Source of the DNA: Pyrrhosoma nymphula | Taxonomy: Eukaryota; Arthropoda; Insecta; Odonata; Coenagrionidae | DNA length: 64,000 bases | Reading direction: 5' to 3' | Assembly: GCA_963573305.1 (NCBI GenBank) | Contig: OY754333.1 | Span: 14,778,599 to 14,842,598, forward strand | In this document: positions 10,961 through 24,920 of the stretch, one piece after another | How the letters are laid out: each line of letters starts with the position of its first letter | Position numbering within the stretch: position 1 is the stretch's first letter | The notes under the pieces: model-generated | What the model was told of the DNA's origin: nothing | The model's database searches: none | The model's input: only the letters and a program-made list of their open reading frames with translations | Translations under genes and position numbers: made by a program

Positions 10961-11711
10961 TGGTGTGTGGTAAGGGTTGATTACATACCGGGCATGCAAT
11001 GCTGGTCTTATTTCATAGTCGAACCTCACAACTCTCTCTCGGCCTAAAACAATATAGGAAACCTGGAGTAGAGTACACATATACAGAGATGCCAAATTGG
11101 TCGTTCCGTATACAATTTAAAGTAATAGTTCTTACTTTCATTCCCCATTATCTCAGTGAATTCCTTGTGCGCGAAGCTTGGATTCAAAGCCGTGTGTCCT
11201 GTGTTTTTTGACGACTTGTTTGTTTGGAAGTGTTAAACTAAGAAACTTTTGTACATTTTCATTCAGACTAAATTTAAAGCAATAATATATTGGCAAGAAA
11301 AGGAAGCGATTCAGTTAAAAGCAACTTCCGCAGAAATCAGCTGACCCAACGATGTTTAAAGGAGGCATACTTTTCTTTCTCAAGTCTTGTTCACGTGAGG
11401 AAAATACGAAAGAAATTAATCTAATCTACAGCGTCAGTTCATACAGAAGAACCTATTCCAACATGAAGTGTATCGCTTATTTCGTTTCTGAAACAGTCCA
11501 TGATGTTTTGAATAGACTCAAAAACATCAAAGCCAGACATGTGACGCACGTTGCACAATGGACTTTCGAGAAGTTATTTTTATCTAGAATATTCCATTTT
11601 CTCTTACTGTTCGTCGCTTCTGAAGTGCTGACTATGTCGGATGAAGAAACATGTTAAGAAGACGAAGGATTGTGCAAAAAATTATTACAGCCCTTGTCAC
11701 TTTTGGACTCG
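10961..11711. other. AT-rich intergenic DNA
   Basis: The open frame at 11352-11657 (101 codons) has no recognisable motif. Nothing else is visible. Confidence 0.45.
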
Positions 11712-11772
11712 CTTTACATTCACTGTGGTACTGGCTTCCCATCCTGAGGGCCCTGGTTCAAGTGCCGGCAAT
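11712..11772 (+). repeat. tRNA-Gly-like SINE or tRNA pseudogene
   Basis: GGTTCAAGTGCC (11755-11766) resembles a pol III B box with one extra base. Upstream, TTCACTGTGGTACTGG resembles a tRNA-Gly D arm, and GGCTTCCCATCCTGAGGG resembles its anticodon arm with CCC in the loop. The acceptor ends do not pair, so it is not a working tRNA. A tRNA-derived SINE head or an old tRNA pseudogene fits best. Confidence 0.4.
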
Positions 11773-13823
11773 TATTAAGTGTTTGTCTATCATTAACGGG
11801 TATATCGCTCTTTTCCATTGAGATACAGATGTTCCACCATCAGGTATTTCTTTGAAAAAGTACTTTTTTCTTTAAATGATATGTCCGTGTATACAACTTC
11901 CACGAAATTAATCAATTGAGTTCATTTAGTGGAGAATTACTTTTGTTCAGTCGAGATACTTTAATGGATGCTTTTCGAGCCCTTCGAGAGTAAACCTGAG
12001 TAAACTTGTCACCTTGCGTTAAGAGCACACTAATGCCAACTACGCGTTTTCCTCCATTCTCATTAATCTTCAGTAATAATCCTGGCTCTACTTCTGCATT
12101 TGATGATTACCTACTATATAATACCGTGCAAACCACCTCTACGCGGAGTGTGATACGGGGTGAATATCAACCATATATGCAATATTCTTCCCAGTTGAAG
12201 TTCGAACCCCACACAGCTCCCACGTCCGATAAGCTAGAACCTAAAAGCGATAAGGAAAACAATCCAAGGTAGGTCCACAGGTAAGGAAATACAAGATTAT
12301 TAGGTTCAGAAAAATGCCTATAGGCCATGCACAAAGCACTTATACTGGTTAATTAGGCATACTCAATTTAGCGCATCACTTGAACGCCCGGAGATAAGGT
12401 GTTAGAAAAAATAATAACAGATTCATCAACGCCAAGTATTGATACTGTGAGTAGTAACTTTATATAAATAGTATCTCTCACAAATATTATGGTCCATTAC
12501 TGTCCGTCTTTAAAAACGAATTCTCATATATCTTAATTTTGCAATATGATTCCTTTATTACTCAACTACGATCAGTACCAACGGAAAAGGTTGATATTCC
12601 TGAAATACGCTGGACCTCTTCAAATTAATATTCGCCCTTAACCTTGCGCAATAGTGTTCACCTATAGGTATCTTGCCCTTCGATATGAGAAATCTTTCAC
12701 ATTAATTAAATTAACAATCCATTTAAGAAAATTTTACGAACCCAATGGACTTTCACTGTGCTTTATCTGCGTGGTGAAAGGGCTGTATAAATGAAAGTAA
12801 GTCTTGTTTTACAAGTTTAAGTGCAAGATCAATGTGGCCAAGTAGGAAATCGGTCATGAGCGGCAGAAGAAATTCCGGAAGAAAGAGTTCACTTCTCTTA
12901 CAATTGAGAGATTCACACAAAGATTGACTCAATGAGGATTAGACTTTTTACTGTGCCAAAAAAGTAGTTATGCTCTATCCGGTTTAGAGGGTATCACTGA
13001 GGAGCACTGAACTGACCATCTCGTATCCATCTCTATTGAAAGATACTGAATATTACTTAGCCTATACTCTCTTGACACTTCCCTGTGATCGCAAATGTAT
13101 TGATAAATTCAGTTAAATCATTTATAAAGCTTCAGCTAAATAACCCTACGTGTTTTTTTACATGTAAACCTTAGTGCAATACTTAAATTGTTGAAAATTA
13201 GCATTGCATCTTGCCGCAACCCGAAGGATGCCTGCCTCAAAATATTTGGAAATCTATATCACTTGCCACTATTTAAGCTGCTTACTGTATTATATATTTT
13301 ATTTTCTTACCATGGATTATTTTAGAAAATCCCTGGGAGTCAACTGCATGCCGGTATGTCATTCTGCTAGTGACCTGACTACGGTATAGTTAAGGCATTT
13401 CCATTTACTACTATTCCACTACATGTACTATTTATATTTGGCCTCCATGCACCTAAAATAACTCAGGTTCTAAAGTCCCATTGCAGTTTGATAGCGCTTT
13501 TTCGTATTCATACTATGTAGTGAAACTCTAGGGACAAAATAAGATGTTATGTTGCGTTATATTATGTAATGTTAGATACTGATGCTACGATAACGTTATC
13601 GAGTAACGATAAAGGGACTAATATCGGAATGATCTGAAGGAATGTGCGTTTAAAATTATTCAGAATACCTTTATTATAGTGTTTTTGTCCAACGTGCTAT
13701 GAGCTGAAGGAAAATCTTATTAATGTCATTTTTCCTTAAGAAATGAGATTTCGTATAAATTTCCAAAAGAAAAACCTCACCTGGACAAGGAATTGGACCA
13801 TAGAACTTTGGCTTTTTTAAGAA
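11773..13823. other. AT-rich intergenic DNA
   Basis: No recognisable gene or element. Short frames such as 12006-12272 and 13204-13389 have no familiar motif. Confidence 0.5.
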
Positions 13824-13895
13824 GTCCAGTTAGCGTAGTGGGCTGCGCATCATCCCTTCATAAAAGCAAAATGTCCGTGGTTCGAATGCCTGCGC
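13824..13895 (+). repeat. tRNA-derived SINE head or tRNA pseudogene
   Basis: TTAGCGTAGTGGG (13830-13842) fits a pol III A box, and GGTTCGAATGCC (13879-13890) fits a B box with one extra base, like that at 11755. The 49-base spacing is that of a tRNA. The T stem does not pair beyond two base pairs and no acceptor stem forms, so this is not a functional tRNA. The downstream AT-rich body may belong to the SINE, but I cannot set its end. Confidence 0.5.
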
Positions 13896-15548
13896 AAATT
13901 TTACAATATCGGTATTTACGTTATTATTCGCCGTATTTTTCGGTAAAATTAACAACTTTAATAAGATCTCGTAACTGCTGCCATGGATACTGCATAACAT
14001 GGTTACATGGAAGGAAGAATAGTTTGTTGAAGGCTTTTTTGTTAATTTTTCAAAATATACTTGCAGTATATTTTGAGTGGCTTCTGTACCTTCGTAATTC
14101 ACATATCCTCTCTTAACTCTGTGAACAATTGAACTGCTTAATCCAATGCCTCCTTTAGAGCTCAAAAAATTCATAGCATATAGTTAAGAGCATGCTTGGG
14201 CCAGAATTCACCTGTAAGATAGTGTATCATGTACTAATTTATGGAATTGCTTCATTATGTAACAATAAAAAAATTTCTTTGCAATTGTACATTTTTAGAT
14301 AACGACCTATTTCTCAAAAGAGTCACATCTCCTGCAGATGTACACTTGTCGACTGGGTGTATATTTTGGATATTTCGGAGGAGCATCGTTTAAGGTGAGG
14401 GGTGGTGAATACTCACTCCCTGCCATACACTCTTGAGCTGTCATTTAGGTTAATGCGTATAAAAATGTAAATCAGTGCGGAACGTGCTCTCCGCGAGTTT
14501 ATGACGTAGGGTCACGTTGCATTTCTACGAGCCAAAAAACTATTTTCCTCTCTGGGAGTGAGTAAGAGAGCTCTTGAAAACTTTTCGATTCGCTTCGCAT
14601 TAACAAAGGGTGGGGGAGGGGTGAACAAAACGAAAAGAGCGGGTTCTTGAAAGAATTTCTACCCTAGCCGCCAAGTGGAACGGCCGAACAAAAGAGGGAG
14701 AGGGATATTTTTCTTCCGGGGAGCTTAAAACATCTCCACGGGAACAAAACAATACTCGTTTTTAGCTCGTAGTATGAGAAAGAAAGGCATGTACGCACCG
14801 AAGTTCATAATTCATCGAGAGAGGCTTCGGAGGGAGGTTTTTAGAAAAGAAAACGTCGAAACTCGAGCTCATATGTGTTCTTGTTGGGAAGCTGTGGGAA
14901 GGGGGAGGGGTCGAGGGGGATGTGGCTTGTGTGCTGAAGAAAGAAAAGAACAAAAGCAAGGGCTAAATGTTTTACGGTTTTGGTTTGCTTCGCCGGTTTT
15001 GGAACGAGGAAAAGAGGAATTTCTATGACAATCTTGGAAAATTTTTATCTTGACCTAGCACCGATAAAATTTCAAGGTCCACTTGAAAGGACTATTTTAC
15101 ACCAAATTATGAAACCTTATTTTGGCCTACATTAAATTTCTTCTGCTTTTAACTTCTATCTGTTTTCATTCAACCTGAATTCATTTTTATTTCCTCATGC
15201 TTGCATTACTCAGTTTCTTGTTGCAATTTTTTTTCCGCAGTTTTTCGTACACAGGCAGCCCTTAGCCACATGCATAACTGCCTTGTCAACAGTAGTGAAA
15301 AAATACTTAATTTTTGATATTCCGCTTTGAATATTTATGATTATCTGATGATGTTTCCTGGGTTCCTCTGCCGTTTCAAAATTCATCAAACCACATTCAG
15401 TTGCATTGGAACGATAATATTTTAGGGGCTTATTAAATGAATTAGAAAATGTGCTAATTTATGAAAAGACGTTAAATTAAAGCCCTGGCAATAGACATAC
15501 ATAAGTATAGCATAACCTTTATAATTGACTATGTTCAGAGAATGGGTG
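13896..15548. other. Intergenic DNA
   Basis: Frames at 13793-14116 and 13830-14174 lie on opposite strands over the tRNA-like sequence and are not convincing as genes. A purine-rich stretch lies at 14630-15030. Nothing else is recognised. Confidence 0.45.
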
Positions 15549-15660
15549 AGAGTTGAGTAGCAAATAAGGTAATAGATAAGTGATTAGTGTTAGATGTAGG
15601 GGTGGACGAGAATAAGAGTTGAGTAGCGAATCACGTATTATAAGTGATTAGTGTCAGATA
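15549..15660. repeat. Two-copy tandem duplication, about 66-bp period
   Basis: AGAGTTGAGTAGC at 15549 and 15615 starts two copies, each continuing to AAGTGATTAGTGT and CAGAT/TAGAT. The copies differ by several substitutions and small gaps, so the duplication is not recent. Confidence 0.7.
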
Positions 15661-16793
15661 AAGAGTATACCAGAAAAGTTATAGGCGACTGAATATTCAT
15701 AGGCTGAATGAATTTCCTCAGAGACGATTATGTATGGATTAAGGTAGTATCCGGTGAACTTACTTGGTGGAAATGAGGCAATGGTAAATTTTAAAAAATT
15801 ATGCTTAATAAATTGCACACTTTATTTAAGTACTTCGGCCGGTACCAACGCTATCCCCGAGTATCATTAAGAAAATTATAAATTAGTTTTCATAACGACT
15901 CGGGAATTGCTACGTCACCGATCGAGGTAGTCAAAGTGTGGAATATACCAAGCATAATTCTTTTAATGAGTTATGAAATATATGGAGTCCTGAGATTAAG
16001 GGGTGTGTATGAAGCAGTGCATTAACGCAGCAAACGTAGACGAGATATCAAAGGATAGGTAAGTGTGGAAGAAATTAGGAAAACAGAGCCATATTCCATG
16101 ACATAATAACATTATTAAGCTTTTTAAACTGTGCGTACTACTAAAGGAATCGGCTTGGTGGGTGTAAAAACCACCCTCAAAAATGATTTCTACTTTCATA
16201 AACAGTTATTAAGTTTTTGGTGTGAAACATGGAATTCTCCTTGATTTAAAAAATAGAGATCCATTGGTCACCTTCAAAAAGAGTAGAAAAACGCAAAGAA
16301 GAAAGGATGAGAAAGGGATGGGTGGGCGGGAGGTGTGGAGAACGGCGAGTTTCGTGGGTGAGAGGCTAGGGAAAGAAAGGGTTTCCGAGATGAAAGTGAG
16401 AGTGAATTAGTGTGACCTCGAGGGAGGAGTAATGAATCGCTCCACGCGGCCAAGAGGAGGGAGGCCAAAGGCTGGTGCTGGGCATTCTGGTCGAATGGAG
16501 GAGTATGTGTGTATGTAAGGGAAGAGGCGAGAGAAGAAATGTGGGTGAGTTGGTTGGTGCTGGATTGAGAGCCTCGGTGAGGGAGCTCTTTAAAACGTGG
16601 AGCCCAAGACTCCAGGGGTCTGTGGAATGAAAACGCTCACGCTCCCTCTCTCCCAAGTTCCCTTGCCCATCAAGTTTCGCACCCATTCTTCCCTTCTTCC
16701 TTTTCTCCCGACAAAAATCCCTTTTTATCTTTATTCATCTCTCCCTCTCTCCTTCTCATCCTTATCTATTCTTTTTTATTAGTGGGTTGTATC
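15661..16793. other. Intergenic DNA with purine-rich segment
   Basis: About 16270-16600 is G/A-rich on the plus strand and about 16620-16770 is C/T-rich. The frames inside look compositional. No gene is recognised. Confidence 0.4.
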
Positions 16794-16836
16794 GGAATTG
16801 AACCCGCGAACGAGCTTTCTACAAAGATTTACGCTA
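16794..16836 (-). repeat. Possible tRNA-like SINE remnant
   Basis: On the minus strand GGTTCAATTCC (16804-16794) is a good pol III B box, followed by ATACAACCCACTAAT and an A-rich tail. A weak A box, TAGCGTAAATC, starts 32 bases upstream at 16836, which is shorter than tRNA spacing. The T stem is poor. The evidence is thin. Confidence 0.25.
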
Positions 16837-19800
16837 ATGAAATGCAGTGAAAAGGAAAAAGACCAAAGCACCCGTCCGCAAAGTTGGTCTTCTGCGAAAT
16901 TCTGCGAAGCGCCTGATTTAGTTTGAGCTTCTGTATTTTCTTTTGGGTCTATTAGGTAAATCGTTTATAATTTAATGTAGATTGAGTAGTGTTTGAATGC
17001 TTAATGAAGAATGGATCCATTACAGCTAATAATTAATGAAATAAAGTGTGTTCAATCTGGCATTAGAGTCTGTATATATCTCTGAAATTTACTATTTTTA
17101 TAAATATTTGACTAAATTCATCAATTCAATATTTCCTGATTTTAATCAATGATAATCTAAAGTTAATTTTTTAATATGTTTTTAGAAAAATGCAATAACT
17201 AAGTTTTAGAGAAAACAAAACGTAAAAAGTGATGGAATGCATAGCGTAACAATGAGATTCTTTATTCTATTGGCGCTTTTAGTTGCCCTTACGATGTAAT
17301 TGTATGTAGAGTATTTGGGAAGAACCTGGTAATTCATCAAAACTATCAATGCTTCCGTGTTAGTAAGCTAGTCTTATGGATTTGTAAACATTCTCTTAGT
17401 TATAAGTTTGACAAATAGTTCGTCTTAGCTATTACAGAGCCACCGGTATCCTTACACTACATTTAATTACTTCGGTGCTAATCACCACAAATTTCATGAA
17501 CGATACACCTGATTGATTATAAAGACAAAGAGTAGGCAATAGTTTTCATTTTATGGTGGGTAAAATGGTATACTGGCATCTCTAACCCTGATATAGACAT
17601 GACGATACTTGGAACATCAGCGAGTTGTCCTTTTGTACTTTTGTCTCTCCAATGGGCGAATATAGGAGCATAATTCTAACGAACCATTTGATGCATTTGG
17701 TTGTCCTCAGTATTTGACTTAATGTCTAGCTACTCAGGTGCGTATTGACGCCATGGAATTCTGGTACTCCTTGCATCAGTATCAGTAGGGAATGAAGGGC
17801 ATTAATATGTGGTTGGCATTGGAATTACGTAATGAGGTGTAGGTTTTGATTGACCCTTTAAACTATTATTCACTCGATATTTAATTATCTTTGAGGGAAT
17901 CCTGCTCCATCTGAAGTTCTTCCTTTAGAAATGATCCTGTTTATTGCCTATCACTTCTAATTACGTTACTCCACAGCCTTTTCTGTTGTTTTTTTAATTT
18001 CCTCCAAAAGCTTTATTTCCTTCCGTACCATCCCAAATACTTTATGCAAGAATAGTTGTTTTTTAGAACTTCGGATTTTTGGTAGTTATTTTCTTTTTTG
18101 TAAAATTTAGACTTAGAGTTAAGGACTGCATTCCAAGGAAAACTCTCTTGTACCAAATACCACGGAAATCTTATATTTTTTCCATTTTTTCCTATTATTT
18201 CCCTGTTCAGCCTACTGTGCACAATCTTATAAAATTAGAAAGAAGTACTTTCTTTGTGTCATTTGCAGTTGCTATCGAAAAATCACCTTTTTCATGGACA
18301 CTATGATATTATTCTTTAGCTCTTCGTATCGTGAGAACGCATGTAAACAGGAAAACGTGCAATAAATTTGTGACAATTTTTTTGCGAGGAAAATCCCAGA
18401 GAATATTGTGCTGTAGGATATATACTTTGAGAATAGCGTTTTTATTCTTGCTCTGACCACCGAAAGTATGGGCCACATTTCTTTTCCCCTACATTTCTCT
18501 TGCTCTTTTCCCCAACTCAATCAATGCGGCTTCCACTAAATTTCTGTCTTTTCCTTCTCCTATCATTTTGACGATGCATCATTTTCCCTCTCTTATACCT
18601 CCCATCTCTGCATGTCCAAATTATTCAAAGAGCTTGCCTTCGAGAGCCTGAACATTAACGCAGTCAAATACCTACATCTCCTGTGGTTTATCAGTATGAC
18701 TTTCCCTCGAAAAACGGAAAAAGAAGAAGAGGCCTAACGCTGGTAGATCGGAAAGTCTGTAATTGTGGAGGTTCAGTAACAAAAGCATCATAAATGGATA
18801 TCTTCAATAATGAGAAAAGTGTAAAGAGAGTTGCGAAAAACAAATCTGAATAAGAGAATTATTCCAGACCTTTAGACTTGTCAGCGCATTCAATTCTTTA
18901 TTCACGGGAATCCAGAATGGCATTACCTTCCCAGCATGTTGGTACAAAGATTCAGTGATTACTCCGCCCGACAATGTACTATCGGATATTACTCCACCAT
19001 AATGAATAAAGGAGCTGAGAAATAATTTACCTGACGGTTGCAATATATTTTGCCTTAATGATTCATACGAAGCAAAATTCCCATATGAAAATGTCATTTG
19101 GATTCACAGAAACGTTTGAAGCCTCTGAAATCTGTGAGCGAGAAGTTATTGGAACTTTGATTAGGACGTAAAAGTTGCTAAAATAAAAGAAATTGTTTGA
19201 TTATTAGATGTAATTTTCACTTATCTGTTCTATTATCTAAATCAGATATCGCAGCATTTGGAATATACACTTGTGGAAAAATGAAAAACTAAAGCAAATA
19301 TAGATAAAACTTGTCACTATGCTATCACTTTTAGGAATGGGAAATATGCTTTTTATCTTTGTGTCATGGCTGAATGCAATTATCTAATATGCTACATTTC
19401 TGATGTCATTTCTCTTTGAAGTGAAATTTTAGCCTTCACAATTAGGAATGACAACCCCTAGTTTTTCATGTTAAAAAAGCCATGTTTTTAGCCACACCTG
19501 ATAAATAATGTATCAAAACCGTATTTTGCTTAACTATTTCGCCCATTTCACTTAGGTTATTTAAAAAATATTATTTATCCAGTTAGTGTGCAATTAGCAG
19601 CATTTTAAGCATCGTAAAAAAGTCACAAGCTGTAGCCAGAAAATATTACAGGATGAATTATGCGTGGGGAAATTCAGAAGATATAATTAAATTGTTTACA
19701 TTTTGAAACATGGCCAATCAAGTGAGGAGTATAGTTCATTAGTGACTTACTTCAAAAGATGAATTCCATACGATAGTGCGCTTTGCATTTATCATATTTG

Positions 19801-22800
19801 CACACAAATAAAATCCCTTCGTTTCTCCCGAGTCACGTGCAACGAGGCGGAGGAGGGGTTGCATAAATTGGACGAACACGAACTGAAAAATTATCGAAGG
19901 CGTAGCGGTTATCGATCTCCGCACCACCGCCTGCGAAATAAAAGCGCCTCGCCTCACGGTGGCAGAAAAACAAAATAAAAAATACGCTCCCTCCGTTGCA
20001 TGATAAAGAAAGCAGGACTGAAGCGGACGTGACGAGAAATACGCGGAGGACGAACTAATTTATTTTTACACTTTATGTTTTTACCGAACACACCCGGGAG
20101 TATTGTTATTTTTTTATTTTTGAAAACCGGTTCCATTGAAAAGGATGCCTAGTGAGGATAATCGCAGCTTTGAATCGCTCAAAACTAGCTGGAAGATTCG
20201 GGTTGGGAGTGTGGTTACGGGGTTTGTTGGGGGTTGATGGTTGCCGGAGTCCCAACATCTTGGAACTTTCAGGAATCGATAATGGTAAATGATCGTGAAT
20301 AATCACCGTTCTAAAAATTTTCAATTATCTTCTATGATTCTGAGTTCAAGATTAGCTTTTAATCCCCACCAAAGCCAAATATAGTGTGGACCAACAGAAC
20401 ATGTGCTCAAGGAGCCAGCAATATTTCAGATGGACGTCGTGTGTCGATTTCGAAGTTTCTGAAGAGAGATTGACAACAATTTCATGATCACCATCTTTCT
20501 TTAGCAACTGGTTCCGGATTACATGGTAACTTCTGCTCTGAAAAACAGCTGCATTTATATTACAAATTTCTTAAAATTTCAGAAATATTATCATTACAAG
20601 TAAATTTATCGGGCTAAAATGTAAGAATGAAAGCGTTAATGAAGTTTAGAGGGATTTAAAACCTTTCACATGATAACATACGAAATCTAGTATTTTGTCT
20701 CGTATCAATTAGTGAGAGGATTCAGTATCACAATACTTCCATGAATACGCAGGCTTGTTAGTATAGTTGCTTCAAACGGCATAAATATTAACGGAACAAA
20801 GTAGGATGGGAGGATAAAAAAACATAATAGATAAGAAAGGAAATGCAGAGCTCATGTAAGTCTGTATGTGTTAAGGGTGGCCATGTAGCACAATGCATGA
20901 CGAGTTAAATTCTACCAACTTATCTCACCTTATGATGTGTGATCAAAAATAAATTTAATCCTGAAACATTATTTCGAGGAAAAAGAGATAATATTGAGTG
21001 ACCTGCAAACAAATAAAAAAACAAATGCTTTTAAAGCTTCTCATCCAATCTTTTCCCTATAGTTAAAAAAAATGGGCCTGTATCTTTCGTTGCATTATCA
21101 TCCCTATTTTATTTAGTTTTTTTAAATCGTTAAATCTGAAAATGACCGCTGTTTCTTTTTGCTTGTCTTTTTAAGGTTACAGTTATAATTGCACGGTGTT
21201 GAAGTTGAGGGCTCCATAATAATACGAGAAAATTTAGAATGAGTGGACGGAAAAATAATTATGAGGCACAAGCACGACATGATTTCAGCAAATTGCCTTA
21301 CCCTATTTTCAGGGACAATCAGAACAAAAAAAACGGAAATATTTGCAGTTACAACATGATTTTCTTCTAAGTTTTAAGATAATTCAACTAGTTCGTCATG
21401 AATAAGAAGATATACGTCAGATCTGACCTCTGGAATGAGCACAGATTGTTCTCGCAATCGCTGCGGAAGGAGGGGCCAGAGTTCTTAACCGACCAAATAC
21501 TATGGTTACAGGAATGAGAATTTGGTTAAATTCTCGGGAACGTACGGGATCGAATTCCCGCTCGAAAGCCGTGGTGGGGATAGTGTACCCTGAAGAGTGA
21601 GATTTATCGGGTTAAGGGTTTAAGGGCGTGTGCAGTGAAGAGAAAGAAAGAGAGTGGTAGGTTGGTAGGGAGGTATTTTTTTTGGCGAGGAAAGGGGTCT
21701 ATGGGTTTGGAGGCCACATGGTTAGTGGGTGTACGTGTTTATTTTTTCTTTTCTCTTTCAGGGGGTGGGATGGGTTAAGGTTGGCGTGCTAGCAGGACGT
21801 TGGGACGGGTTGCAAGGTCCTCAGTTTCGTTTTTCGGCGGTGTAGGTGGGCGGGCGGGCCCGTTATCTCGTCTTCCCGATCGCCCGGTCTCGCAGCTGAC
21901 TGTGGTCTCCTCACCTTCGTCAACGTCGTCGTATTCTTTAGGGCTCCTTGATGTTGGCACCCTGGTATAGACCCTTCCGGTTGAACTCTGCGGGGTTTGC
22001 GCTTTATATGTGTGGACGCTCCCGAGAAATCAGGTCTTCACTTCTGGCGAAGAGGACGAAGAACGGGGATGGGATCGTTACAAAGGGATGAGAAAGTTTC
22101 TTCGACGGGGTTGTAGAGAGAAAATATGGGTTTTTCGTTTTTCCCATGGGAGGAATTTTTTCCTGCTCTTCTGTATCTAGCTTGCTCTCTCGATTGAAAA
22201 ATTTCATTCTTTTTTCATAAAAAGGTTTTTGCATTCCTTCTGTTTCCTCAAAGTAACACATCACAGGCGTGAACATTTTGTAGGGGAATGACATGGCCTT
22301 TATTGTTACAAATATCATTCTAACAGTAAATTTATGAATGAAACTTGGCTGAAAAATACTGTATGCATTAAAAAATTTACACATTTTTTATGATTATTCC
22401 GAGTAATAATTCAATAATAATGTAACAATTCAGGTGTTATTGTTGCTTAGGGCGAGAAAATGAATACAAAATAATCTCTATGCGTATGAAAACCACTTAT
22501 TTTCCGCTAATGACAAATATGTAATTGTTTTCTTATTTCATTGATTGAATACGTTCTTCAGTTCGATATTCTTTGTATCAGTCTTCATCCCCAAAAAGTA
22601 TTTCTTTGCTTTCCTTTCCATCTCTTCGTTAAATTTAAAAGTTTGAGTTCCTTTCTTTTTGCAGCGTCAGGAATCTAATTCTCTTTGGCCATTTCCTTCC
22701 CTATTCAGCCATGTACTTCGTTATTCTATTGTATAAATTTAAGTTCGCCGCCGTAACCTTACCATACCATTCTCTTAACCTTTCTATACCATTATCTTAC

Positions 22801-23613
22801 CCATTCACACCTTTTTTACCTGACATGGCGAATACCGAACTTGTATATCAATGAGCATAGTCATTAAATGCACAAAGAGTAGTATTTTAACAAAGGCATT
22901 GTGGAGATTACCACGTACATGATATGAACATTTTTTATGTATATGCATTGCTTATGGATAATATATGATAATTTATTAATCTATGAATTCCCTTATTTTA
23001 TTACATCATTACATTTACACTAATAGTTTTAAAAAGGTACTTTCTACTAATTAGCTGCCTATTCAGGTAATGTGGTAATAATTAATATGACTACTATGCA
23101 ACAAGATATTAGTCACAGTCTATAATTTTAGACATTTTCAACATTTGAAAATACTCTAATAATACATTTCTTCCACTTTTGTACTTAAAACTTCGATAAC
23201 GCGTTTTAATCTAATTTTTTTTTGGTTTTTCTTTGTAATAACTATTTTGATTGTATTAAAAGGATAAATATCAACGGCATTAAAATAACCTAATTCTTTG
23301 AGCTTAAATCGTACATGCATTAGCATTTTGCAGATGTACTGCAGGTTAGTCTAAAGCTAGTCGCTCGAAGACTTAGTTCTTATAACCGTAAACCGTGTAT
23401 TGTTCAGAGTCCATTTCAAGTTAAATCATTTGCAGAGGATCTCTAATTTACCGAATCACAGTTAGTTACCCAGCGGTTCTTCTCCCGTGCTCCCAAGTGC
23501 TCTCGAACATTGCAGCGTAGGCTTAGGGTGGTTCGGTTTCTGAGCGTCCAACGTTCCTCGTGAAGGAGACCAATCTAATTTCATCCCAGTCCATCGCCCC
23601 TACGCTATGTGAA
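16837..23613. other. Long AT-rich intergenic tract
   Basis: No gene or bounded transposon is recognised over about 6.8 kb. A GC-richer stretch lies at about 21430-22000 and contains CGGGATCGAATTCCCG (near 21546), a possible B box without an A box. The 126-codon minus frame at 22004-22384 has no familiar motif. Confidence 0.45.
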
Positions 23614-23629
23614 AGAGAGAGAGAGAGAG
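23614..23629. repeat. (AG)8 microsatellite
   Basis: Eight uninterrupted AG units inside a purine-rich stretch. Confidence 0.9.
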
Positions 23630-24920
23630 TGTAAAAATCGGAAAATGCAATCGATGAGTAGGACGCGAAATAAAGAGAGGAAACAAATAAGCAGTGATGC
23701 ACTATCGAATTAAGTCTCGAGAGTGTGAGAGAGGGAAGTGAATGGAGACTGAGAATGCTGTGTATTGTGTAACTAGGTGTGCGTAATGTTACACCCGTGT
23801 ATTTTTCCGTTGGTCAAGTTTCCGGATTCCAAACATCTTGCAACATTTTCTCTTAAATCGTATATCCTGATAACAATAGGGAATTCCCGATTCATTCTTT
23901 TTATTTCCATTGATCATGGGTAACAATGAATTTAATTAATTTAAAAAGGCCCAATTTAGTACTTCCTAGTGAACGTTAATCACAAGATGGCCTAGCCTTT
24001 AAGTTCATTTCATGTTAAATGAGAGTTTGGGTTTTAAATATTGTACAGACTGCCGATTTTTTGACGTTATCCAGGAGACAGGTTATTAGAATTGATATTC
24101 CATGCCGAGAAAGTATTTAATCAGTGGTGCTCCTTAGATTAGCTGCAAAGCCATTGACAGGGTTAGGCAACCAAGGCAATGATGCGTGTAGACCTACATA
24201 GAGAAGAAATACATAGGGGTGGAAAAGGTTTAATAAAAACTTGTCACAATAAAGGGCATGGCGAATCAGAAGTTAATTTATAGAGATGGACCAGAATTTT
24301 ATAAGGTGTAAATTGTACATCTTCTTTCCTGGACGCTAACGAGGTCACGTTCACTCTTATCAACATAATCACATATCGGTATGATTTAATGTATTAGTGC
24401 AGTTTTAGTATTAGTTCCTTAGAATGCAGAAAATTATATTAAAATATCGTAAGGGGAGCGGTTTTCCGGATTTCCCGACTCATTGCTTTGTAGATTCAAG
24501 AATCATAAGTCTAGAACATTCCCGGGAATAGAGTGGAAGGAAAGCCGAACGAACTGCAATCTTTCGCTCACTGAATTAAATTTTTGCCCAAAATCGAAAA
24601 TTGTAAAAAAAATAAATGCTCTAACGCAGGACGAGCTCGTTGAGATGGTTGAAAGAGAGGGTTGCAAATAGAAAAACTTAATATGCCAACTATGGAAATA
24701 AATAAGAAGAATCATAAAAACTGCTTTCATTTTTTTGGTAAAGAGTATATACTGCCTCATGCAAAAATTATATCAGGTAAATATTAAAACTTCCCTGCTC
24801 AACTGGAATTGTTGGGGACTTCCTAAAATGTTTTCAAATTTCACGGAAACACAGTCCAAGGGACCTGGGTATGTGCTGTTTCAAGAGCACACGTACGTGT
24901 TTATTACCGGTCGATAAACG
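23630..24920. other. AT-rich intergenic DNA
   Basis: No supported feature. The 62-codon frame at 24483-24671 is unrecognised. Confidence 0.45.

Noticed and set aside
21540..21565. CGGGATCGAATTCCCG as a tRNA or SINE B box
   Set aside because: The T-arm-like stem forms, but no A box is found at a plausible distance on either strand.
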